Assembly (NCBI GenBank): GCA_030431585.1
Contig: JAUIIQ010000010.1
Span: 1 to 35,308, forward strand
DNA: 35,308 nucleotides
Source: Gammaproteobacteria bacterium
GTDB lineage: Bacteria > Pseudomonadota > Gammaproteobacteria > Pseudomonadales > Halieaceae
Reading direction: 5' to 3'
Shown: positions 7,434-13,948 of the stretch, piece by piece
How the letters are laid out: each line of letters opens with the position of its first letter
Numbering within the stretch: the stretch's first letter is position 1
Program-made: the position numbers and the translations under genes
Notes under the pieces: model-generated
The model's database searches: none
Seen by the model: only the letters and a program-made list of their open reading frames with translations
What the model was told of the DNA's origin: nothing

Positions 7434-10007
7434 GTGAAAACTTTGCAACAACATTACCTTGCGATCGACAGTTGCCTGGTCGTCATCAGCCGCGACAGCG
7501 GACTCGTACTGCAATGTTTCGGCGAACTGCCATTCACAGCGCCCGAGGGCGTGATCGGCAGGGACTGGCGTGACGCATTGGCGGTTCCCGGCGACAGCAC
7601 CGCGGTGATCGAGCGCGCGCTTGGCGCGGGCGTTGCCGCGTTCCTGCCGCCATTGATAGTCGGGGCCGGAGCGGATACGGATCACCTCATGGGGGGTATG
7701 TTGGTACCGCAGGAGTGGCAGGGGGAGCCCGCAGCCCTGTTAACCCTGCGCCGACTCGCCGTGCCCTGGGGCTTGCGTGCCGATGACCTGGTGGGCTATG
7801 AGGATATTGTCGCCGTGCTGGGTGTCGATCACCTCGAGTTCAGCCCTACCTGGGGCGTAGCTGAAACCGAAGGCCTGATGATGGAGCTGCGCTCGGGGCT
7901 GGAGCAGCTGTTGCGTGACAGCGACTGGCTGGGGTTGCCAGAGGGCGCAACCATTACCGTTATTCTGCGGGGGCTCGAGCCTGAGGCTGCACTGGATATC
8001 AGCAGGGCGCTTTTATCCCATCTGCACCAGGGGTTGGCGGGGTTGTCCGGCGGTGCTCAGTTTGCCAGGGCCTGCATCGGGCTGTCGCAGCGCCTGCGGG
8101 AGCAGGCTCCCATGACTGCGCTGGTAGCGGCCAACGCGGCCTTGTTGCAAGCACAGGCAGGTGGTGATGAACGCATCCGCTTTTCCAGCCCCTGGGACCC
8201 TCTGGGGCAGGCTGCTCGCGCCCTCAACGCCACGGGCGTATTCCGCGATACCGCTGTCGATGCCAGCGCCAGGCAGTTCCTTGCTGATCTGTTGATGCTG
8301 GGCTCCCGGGCACGGCGTCTGCAGGACTTCAGTGAAGGTACCCTGCAACTCGTACTGACCCAGCAGGGATTGTCGCTTGCCGCACTGTTGCAGTTCGATA
8401 GCAGCGGTAACCCGGATGTACTGGCTGCCGCCGCGGTTCGCGACGGTGCTGCGCAAAAGCAGGCGACAAGCCGCCTGCCACGAGGGCTGAAAACACTCAT
8501 GCGCTCTCTGCAGTTGGCGGACCTGGAGGGTCATCAGGTATTGCAACGTGGCGGCCTGGTGATCCTGCCACTGCGCAGCAGGGGTAGCGTGCAAGGATGC
8601 CTGGTGCTGGAGGATGCGCAGCCCGACCAATGCGGTTTCCGCCCCTGTGCCGGTGCTCTGCAACAAATAGGTGAAAGGGTTGCTGCCAGTCGCCTCAGTG
8701 GCGGCCAACTGGCGGAACAGGCTGCGGTGATGCCGCCGTCCAGGGAAATGGAGAAGGGTATTGAAGGATATGTGCTGGACAACATGGAAGGGGCTATCGA
8801 CCAGGCTATATTCCTCGCACAGGTAGACATGCCAGTAGCCATTGTGGGCGAGCGCGGCACCGGCAAGATGTACGTGGCGCAGGTGATTCATTCGGAAGCG
8901 GGCGGCAGTGCCAAAGATTTGGTCAAGCTGGATTGCCGTGGTTTTCGCAATCGCCGGGAGGCATGGGCGCAGATCAGCAGGGAGCTGCGGCGGGGCAGTG
9001 GCAGGACACTGGTGTTCAAGTCACCGCAATTGTTGCACCCGGAGATACAGGCCCGGCTGGCCCGGCAGTTGGCTTCGCGCACCGCTACAGAAGAAGGGGC
9101 GAGTCGCTACCTGGCTCCCAATCGCTACGTAGCGCTGTTGCCCGAGCCGCCGCAACGCCTGCTGCTGAAAGGACTGCTCGACGAGCGCCTGGCGAGCGTG
9201 TTTGCCGGCTACCCGATACTGGTGCCACCGTTGCGACAGCGGCCACGCGCGGTATTGCGCTGGGCGCATAAAATTCTGGAGCAGGAAAGCATGCAGTGCG
9301 ACCGCCGGGTACTGGGTTTTACTCCGGATGCTGAGCAGGCGCTGTTGCAACATAAGTGGCCCGGCAACATCAGTGAGATGCGCCAGATCATTCACGACGC
9401 CCTGGCGCGTACTGACAAAGACTGGGTGACGCCGGTAGACCTTGGCTTGTTTGTTGGTATTTCTGCGGATGGTCATTCTGCACCACGCAAAGAGCGTTCG
9501 TTCCTGGAGGCCGGGGATGATCAAACACCCGAAGAGTCTGAATACAATCCCTCCGGCGAAGAGGAGGTGCGCGTGGCCCTTGGGCAGGCACTGGCCGCAT
9601 CGCTGGAGACGGCAAGCCTGAGACCTTTGGGAACGTGGTTGGATGATGAAATCATTAATGCTGCTCTGGAGCGAAGTGGTGGTGACAGCAAGGGCGCTGC
9701 TGAGTTTCTGCAGGTGCGCACACGCAATGTCGGTCGCTGGATACCGAAGGTGCGTGAGCGTGAAGCGGAGCGTGAAGCGAGCCTGTTGTGGCAGCCGGTG
9801 CGTGAACGGGTGCAGCAGTGGGTTCTGGAAACTACCCCGTCCGAGACCCCGCTGCAGCAAATAGCGGAGCTGATGCTGATACGGCTGGTGCAACAACAGT
9901 GCAGCTCCCAGAGTGCTGCCGAGCGGGCAAAAATTATGGGGGTGTCCACGCCAACCTTCCAGAAGCGCCTGAAACAACTTTCACACACTGCCTCATCGGG
10001 AGCCTAG
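7434..10007 (+). CDS. Degenerate sigma-54-activator-like protein with two Fis-type HTH segments
   Basis: 857 residues from GTG 7434. The N-terminal 430 or so residues look like a sensory region of unclear class, possibly GAF-like at about 280-430. An AAA+-like domain follows (about 440-680) with a Walker A-like GERGTGK near 468-475. The Walker B position reads TLVFKSPQLL instead of the usual TLFLDEIGEL, losing both acidic residues. The GAFTGA loop that contacts sigma-54 is missing, since the protein runs from VKLDCRGF almost directly to the Walker B strand. Other landmarks remain (PPLRQRP, HKWPGNISEM). The C-terminus holds two Fis-like helix-turn-helix segments, around INAALERSGGDSKGAAEFLQ and SSQSAAERAKIMGVSTPTFQ. 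It probably binds DNA or partner proteins but cannot act as a standard bacterial enhancer-binding ATPase. The next gene begins 3 bases downstream. Confidence 0.75.
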   Translation: MKTLQQHYLAIDSCLVVISRDSGLVLQCFGELPFTAPEGVIGRDWRDALAVPGDSTAVIERALGAGVAAFLPPLIVGAGADTDHLMGGMLVPQEWQGEPAALLTLRRLAVPWGLRADDLVGYEDIVAVLGVDHLEFSPTWGVAETEGLMMELRSGLEQLLRDSDWLGLPEGATITVILRGLEPEAALDISRALLSHLHQGLAGLSGGAQFARACIGLSQRLREQAPMTALVAANAALLQAQAGGDERIRFSSPWDPLGQAARALNATGVFRDTAVDASARQFLADLLMLGSRARRLQDFSEGTLQLVLTQQGLSLAALLQFDSSGNPDVLAAAAVRDGAAQKQATSRLPRGLKTLMRSLQLADLEGHQVLQRGGLVILPLRSRGSVQGCLVLEDAQPDQCGFRPCAGALQQIGERVAASRLSGGQLAEQAAVMPPSREMEKGIEGYVLDNMEGAIDQAIFLAQVDMPVAIVGERGTGKMYVAQVIHSEAGGSAKDLVKLDCRGFRNRREAWAQISRELRRGSGRTLVFKSPQLLHPEIQARLARQLASRTATEEGASRYLAPNRYVALLPEPPQRLLLKGLLDERLASVFAGYPILVPPLRQRPRAVLRWAHKILEQESMQCDRRVLGFTPDAEQALLQHKWPGNISEMRQIIHDALARTDKDWVTPVDLGLFVGISADGHSAPRKERSFLEAGDDQTPEESEYNPSGEEEVRVALGQALAASLETASLRPLGTWLDDEIINAALERSGGDSKGAAEFLQVRTRNVGRWIPKVREREAEREASLLWQPVRERVQQWVLETTPSETPLQQIAELMLIRLVQQQCSSQSAAERAKIMGVSTPTFQKRLKQLSHTASSGA

Positions 10008-10010
10008 ACC

Positions 10011-10586
10011 ATGGCAGAGAGCCGCAATCGCAAGACCATCGAGGAATGTGCACAGGAATACGCGCAGCTTGCCCAGGAGCGGCTGCCGCCCAGTCTCGGC
10101 TTTTCCGCGCGGCTCAATATGCTGTGGGATCTCGCTGGCGTCGCTCCCTCGCAGTTCGAGGGGCGGGTGCTTGGCGTTTTGGCGATCAACAGCGCCTGGC
10201 GCGAGGCCGATATTCGCAAGTGGTTACAGAAAGACGTGCTGCCGGCACGCGATGACCTGCGCAACATGGTGCGCTTCCTGGTGGCACAGCTTGACGAGGG
10301 CCAGGACGTGGAGCGCTGGGAAGCCTTTCTGATCTATGGATCGCCGGTGGTGTCATCCCCGGTGAATCATGCCATGTACCGCAAGGACCAGGCCCGGCGT
10401 GAAATCGCCTCGCTGATCTTTGCCCAGGTCACTGAGGAATACAGTATTCCCCCCTCCACCTACGACGCCGACAAGGCCTTCCAGCGCTGCCTGGGCTTGA
10501 TGCACAAGTTCAACATTTATGAGACCCAGGACTTCCAGCCCGGCCACCTGGAGCCGTTCAGGAACTACATGTTTCCCAGCGAGTGA
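10011..10586 (+). CDS. Protein of unknown function, 191 residues, coupled to the activator-like gene
   Basis: I do not recognise this family. The protein is soluble, with no signal peptide or membrane segment, and looks mainly helical. Visible landmarks are an N-terminal acidic-basic segment (RKTIEECAQEYAQLAQE), a central W-rich part (WREADIRKWLQKDVLP) and a C-terminal half with SLIFAQVTEEYSIPPSTYDA. The ATG at 10011 lies 3 bases after the stop of the 857-residue gene, with a GGGAG ribosome site inside that gene's end, so the two are co-translated. A hairpin terminator 120 bases downstream ends the pair, keeping it separate from the chemosensory operon. A role as partner of the activator-like protein is inference from coupling only. 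Confidence 0.75.
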   Translation: MAESRNRKTIEECAQEYAQLAQERLPPSLGFSARLNMLWDLAGVAPSQFEGRVLGVLAINSAWREADIRKWLQKDVLPARDDLRNMVRFLVAQLDEGQDVERWEAFLIYGSPVVSSPVNHAMYRKDQARREIASLIFAQVTEEYSIPPSTYDADKAFQRCLGLMHKFNIYETQDFQPGHLEPFRNYMFPSE

Positions 10587-10703
10587 ATGCCCCGGTTCAG
10601 CGCCTTGGGTTGGGTTTTCTTTGTCCAGCCTGGCGTGTTTTTCCCTCCCATTGGCCCATTTTCAGCGCGAAACGTGCGCCAGGTTCACAAATGCCTGTGG
10701 TTT

Positions 10704-10724
10704 CTGGAGAAAACTCCAGTTTTT
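10704..10724 (+). terminator. Rho-independent terminator after the 191-residue gene
   Basis: A perfect six-base-pair stem CTGGAG/CTCCAG (10704-10709 and 10714-10719) with an AAAA loop is followed at once by TTTTT (10720-10724). It lies 118 bases after the preceding stop and before the chemosensory operon, so it should separate the two transcription units. Confidence 0.75.
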
Positions 10725-10773
10725 AGTTGCCGCCTGCGGCCTGTCCTCGAAATACTGTGCCCGTATTACCCCA

Positions 10774-10789
10774 TGTGACGTGACTCACA
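10774..10789. promoter_or_regulatory. Perfect CRP/Vfr-type site in front of pilG
   Basis: TGTGA-CGTGAC-TCACA matches the core consensus TGTGA-N6-TCACA of cAMP receptor proteins at every specified base. It lies downstream of the terminator and 24 bases before the pilG ATG (10814). This is too close for ordinary class I or class II activation of an upstream start, so repression, or a transcript start inside the leader, must be considered. A weak promoter (TTGCCG at 10727-10732, 18 bases, AATACT at 10751-10756) would place the site at about +19. Confidence 0.6.
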
Positions 10790-10813
10790 ATACTGACTCG
10801 AAGTGAGGGCAAA

Positions 10814-11224
10814 ATGAGCGAACAACTCGAAGAGATGGACATCAGCGGCGTAAAGATTGCGATCGTTGACGATGCCAAGACCATCAGGATGATGATGTCC
10901 CATACCCTGAAGGGAATGGGTTGCGAGGTTGAATGTGCCGAAGACGGCTACAAGGCGCTGGGCATGCTGCGTCGCTTCAAGCCGGACCTGATCTTCCTTG
11001 ACATCACCATGCCGGAGCTGGACGGATACCAGACCTGCACCTTGATCCGCAATGCCGAAGATACCCGCGATACGCCGGTGGTGATGCTGTCCTCCTCGGA
11101 CGGCATCTTTGACATCGCTAAAGGGCAGGCCCGCGGCGCCACTGCCCACGTGACGAAAATTCCGCCTGAGAGCGTGTTGCGTCAGTTGATCTTCAATCAC
11201 ACCAAGCAGCGTCGGGCTGCCTGA
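10814..11224 (+). CDS. pilG: Single-domain response regulator, PilG-like
   Basis: 136 residues forming one receiver domain with no output domain. The acidic pair D19/D20 (AIVDDAKT), the phospho-acceptor D63 (FLDITMPELDGYQTC), the S93/S94 switch position (VMLSSSDG) and K115 are present. LDGYQTC…LIRN and MLSS-DGIFD-AKG closely resemble PilG of type IV pilus systems, where phospho-PilG, fed by the ChpA kinase, promotes pilus extension and cAMP synthesis. The lysine is followed by I-P (TKIPPES) rather than the near-universal K-P, so the beta5-alpha5 surface may be altered. The ATG at 10814 has GAGGG five bases upstream. It is the first gene of the operon and is followed four bases later by pilI. 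No pilH follows it, unlike in Pseudomonas. Confidence 0.88.
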   Translation: MSEQLEEMDISGVKIAIVDDAKTIRMMMSHTLKGMGCEVECAEDGYKALGMLRRFKPDLIFLDITMPELDGYQTCTLIRNAEDTRDTPVVMLSSSDGIFDIAKGQARGATAHVTKIPPESVLRQLIFNHTKQRRAA

Positions 11225-11227
11225 TAG

Positions 11228-11794
11228 ATGTCTTCACTGGCCATACAGTCGCTGGACTCGCTGGAACAGCGTTTTCGCGCGGATGCGGTAGAAGCACCGG
11301 TGAAGCCGCCGGAGAGCATGCAGTGGGTGGGCACCTGCCTGAGCATTGCCGGCGTGCCGCTGTTGATCGGTGAAGGAGAGCTGGAAGTTATTATTGAAAC
11401 ACCCAATGTGATGGCGATACCGGGTACCAAGCCCTGGGTACTGGGTGTGGGTTCCCACATGGGTGGCTTGATACCGATTATTAGCGGAGACGTGTTTTTC
11501 CGCAAACGTCCCTACTCTGGCAGGGTGCGCGATTACTGCATGGTGCTGCGCCGGCCCGGATTCTATTTCGGGATCACGCTGAGTGGTCTTGAACGCGATA
11601 TGAAATTTCCCGTGGAAATGCGGGATATGCAAACACCAGTCGATCCTGATTTTGCCGAATATACGCTGGGCGGCTTTGCCGACCAGACGCGATTTCTTGC
11701 GGTACTGGATATAGACAAACTGATCACCGACGACGACCTGTCCAATGCCGCTGCAAACGACCCGGATTCACGTGAGGAAACAAGCAATGATTAA
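11228..11794 (+). CDS. pilI: CheW-like coupling protein, PilI-like
   Basis: 188 residues with a single CheW domain (about 33-175). The segments LLIGEGELEVIIETP, PWVLGVGSHMGGLIPIIS and RDYCMVLRRPGFYFGITLSG correspond to the CheW fold, and the C-terminus is acidic. Second place behind the PilG regulator and an 8-base overlap with the receptor gene match PilI, which couples PilJ to the ChpA kinase in the Pil-Chp array. Its ATG lies 4 bases after the pilG stop with only a weak ribosome site, so translation is probably coupled to pilG. The short N-terminal extension (SLDSLEQRFRADAVEAP) is as seen in other PilI proteins. Confidence 0.85.
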   Translation: MSSLAIQSLDSLEQRFRADAVEAPVKPPESMQWVGTCLSIAGVPLLIGEGELEVIIETPNVMAIPGTKPWVLGVGSHMGGLIPIISGDVFFRKRPYSGRVRDYCMVLRRPGFYFGITLSGLERDMKFPVEMRDMQTPVDPDFAEYTLGGFADQTRFLAVLDIDKLITDDDLSNAAANDPDSREETSND

Positions 11795-13886
11795 GAGTGA
11801 TAAATTCAGCGCCGCCAAGATGCGCACCCTGCTGCTGGGTCTGGGGGTCGTGGCCTGTCTGGGTGGTGTTGCATACAGCTTTTTCGCCATTCAGAAGGAG
11901 TCTGGGCAGGAGGGGCAGTACAGCGCGGAAGCCGAGGAATTGGCCAGGCTCGCGCGTCAGGTCGCCGTGAGTGCCCAGGACACGCGCAAGGGCCAGGAGC
12001 AGGCCTTCACCCAGTTGGCCGAACAGGTGCAGCAGTTTGAGTCCCGTCTGGCGCAGCTCGATGCGGCGGAACTCAATGATGAGATCAGCATAGTGGATCT
12101 CAACTGGCAGCCTATCAAACGCGCGGCGCAAACCCTGGTAGATGCGGCACCCCGGGTGGTGTTCGTACAGGGTGTGGCCGCCGAGCTGGAAAAGAATGTG
12201 CGCCCCATGCAGCGCGAGCTGTCTTCGGTTGTTACCGTATTGCAACGTCAGCGTGCGTCCAGCGAGACGCTGATCGCCGCGCAAAAAGCGCCCTGGTTAC
12301 TTGAGCGCATGGCCCGCAGCGTGGACCGTGCACTGGCCGGCGGCAGCGACAGTCAGCTCGCAGCAGATGAGTTCAGCTCCGACGCCGCAGACTTCTTCCG
12401 CATCATCGAGGGTCTTACCCGTGGTGATGAACTCATCGGTATCAGCAAGGTGACCAGCACCTCCGGTATCGAGGCCTTGAGCAACGCATTCCGTCTGTTT
12501 TCCGGCGTGTCGACATCGGTTGATCGCATAGCCAGTGCCTCGAACGATCTGCGACAGGCCGCGCTTGCTCGCGAAACGATCGCCCAGAACAGCGTGCCGC
12601 TGAATGACGCCATTGCCAGCCTGCAGCCTGCTATCGCGAGCCTGGCGGTAGGCCGACTGTACGATGCCGGCAACCTGCTGGTGTTGTTTATCGCTCCCGG
12701 CCTGCTGGCGCTGGGCCTGCTGATAGCCATGATGGTGGGCCAGCGTCGTCGCGACCTCTACACCGCACGCGGCGTAGCGGACGTCAATGGCGTGCTGGAG
12801 CAGATATCCAAGGGTGACCTGACGGTTACAGCTGCCGAGGATAACTCTGTCACCAGCGATATTGCCCAGGGTCTGAACAAGGCAACGCAGCGCCAATGCC
12901 AGCTGATACGCGAGATTCGCACCCCCTTTGAGGCCGCAGTCGATGAGATCGACAGTATTGGCGCCAGCGCCCAGGCCCAGGTGGAGAAAGGGCGCGAGTT
13001 GACGCGCTCGGTGGTTGAGTCGACAGAAACCGCCACCGAAATGGTTCGCACCAGTGAAGAGATCAAACAGTCAACTGCGGAAGCATCTGATACATCTGAC
13101 CGCAACTGTAAAACGGTGGCGCAGGGTTACGAGCTTACCAAAGACATGTCCAAGGCCTCGGCGGATGTGCGCGAGTCAGTACAGGAAACGTCCAAGACCG
13201 CCAAGCGACAGGGTGAACTCATTCAGTCGGTAACCGCTGCGGCAGAGTATATCCAGGCCCTGAACACCAAGATTTCGGTTGTTGCGATCAACACCCGTAT
13301 TGAGGCTGAGAAGGCGGGCGAATACGGCAGGCCCTTCCTGGGCATTGCAGAATCTATCGCTGATCTGCTGCGTGAGGCGGAAGAGGAAGGGCGCAAGATT
13401 ATTTCTGAAGTGCGCATGCTGCAGAACATGTCCGCGGACAACCTGGCGAGTATGGAAAACACAGTAGGAACGGTTGTCACCATCCTCGAGTACATCGACA
13501 GGCTGGATAGTTCCCTGGAGGAAATCAATGCAGGGTCTGATGCGATCAGCGAAATCATCCGGAATGTGGACGAAGCCGCGGGACAGTCAGCGGTCAACGC
13601 CCTGCACATGAGCAGTTCCATGGCGGAGATTCGCGAGCGTAACCTGGAGATAAGCGAACTCAACGAGACCGCACAGAAGGGTGTCAACTCGCTGCAACGA
13701 TCCATGCGTGATGCCGCGCAGAACCTCGGCCAATTCCGTATCGACGGCGACAGTGCATACCAGTCACCGGCAGCGACGGAGGAGGACGTGGGTGACCTTG
13801 AGAGTATTCGTGCTGCCACCCAGGTGTATCGCGAAGAAGAAATGACAGCGCTGGAAAGCGCTGAGAAAACACGAGCTTCTCTATAA
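11787..13886 (+). CDS. pilJ: Methyl-accepting chemotaxis transducer, PilJ-like
   Basis: 699 residues from ATG 11787, which overlaps the pilI stop and has GAGGAAA upstream; an in-frame start 42 bases earlier lacks these features. Transmembrane segments at about 13-34 and 295-316 enclose a roughly 260-residue periplasmic sensor region. A HAMP-like linker (to about 370) and a long cytoplasmic coiled coil follow. The signalling tip is divergent: the usual NLLALNAAIEAARAGE is VVAINTRIEAEKAGE (498-512), with the basic residue after EA shifted to K and the usual A-A pair replaced by T-R. In Pseudomonas, PilJ senses PilA or surface contact and drives ChpA. No CheR or CheB homologue is encoded nearby to methylate it. 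Confidence 0.87.
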   Translation: MIKSDKFSAAKMRTLLLGLGVVACLGGVAYSFFAIQKESGQEGQYSAEAEELARLARQVAVSAQDTRKGQEQAFTQLAEQVQQFESRLAQLDAAELNDEISIVDLNWQPIKRAAQTLVDAAPRVVFVQGVAAELEKNVRPMQRELSSVVTVLQRQRASSETLIAAQKAPWLLERMARSVDRALAGGSDSQLAADEFSSDAADFFRIIEGLTRGDELIGISKVTSTSGIEALSNAFRLFSGVSTSVDRIASASNDLRQAALARETIAQNSVPLNDAIASLQPAIASLAVGRLYDAGNLLVLFIAPGLLALGLLIAMMVGQRRRDLYTARGVADVNGVLEQISKGDLTVTAAEDNSVTSDIAQGLNKATQRQCQLIREIRTPFEAAVDEIDSIGASAQAQVEKGRELTRSVVESTETATEMVRTSEEIKQSTAEASDTSDRNCKTVAQGYELTKDMSKASADVRESVQETSKTAKRQGELIQSVTAAAEYIQALNTKISVVAINTRIEAEKAGEYGRPFLGIAESIADLLREAEEEGRKIISEVRMLQNMSADNLASMENTVGTVVTILEYIDRLDSSLEEINAGSDAISEIIRNVDEAAGQSAVNALHMSSSMAEIRERNLEISELNETAQKGVNSLQRSMRDAAQNLGQFRIDGDSAYQSPAATEEDVGDLESIRAATQVYREEEMTALESAEKTRASL

Positions 13887-13948
13887 GAGCAAGGGATAGC
13901 GCGGGTCCATGCCCCGCCCCTGTGCATACTAGAACCGGAGGTTTAGTA

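Noticed and set aside
9021-9977. A 318-residue minus-strand open frame inside the activator-like gene
   Set aside because: The plus-strand frame has recognisable WPGN and Fis-type segments, while the antisense translation shows no domain, start site or ribosome site.
10653-10666. GG-N10-GC spacing resembling a sigma-54 promoter (within TTGGCCCATTTTCAGC)
   Set aside because: Only the GG and GC dinucleotides and a few bases match. It lies upstream of the terminator, and the adjacent activator-like protein lacks the sigma-54 contact loop.
10729-10740. Small hairpin GCCGC-CT-GCGGC
   Set aside because: The two-base loop is too short for the full stem and no T-run follows, so it is not a convincing terminator.
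13887-13948. GCGGG/CCCGC hairpin between pilJ and the Hpt gene
   Set aside because: A short stem without a T-run in a 62-base gap inside an operon; not enough for a terminator or regulatory RNA call.
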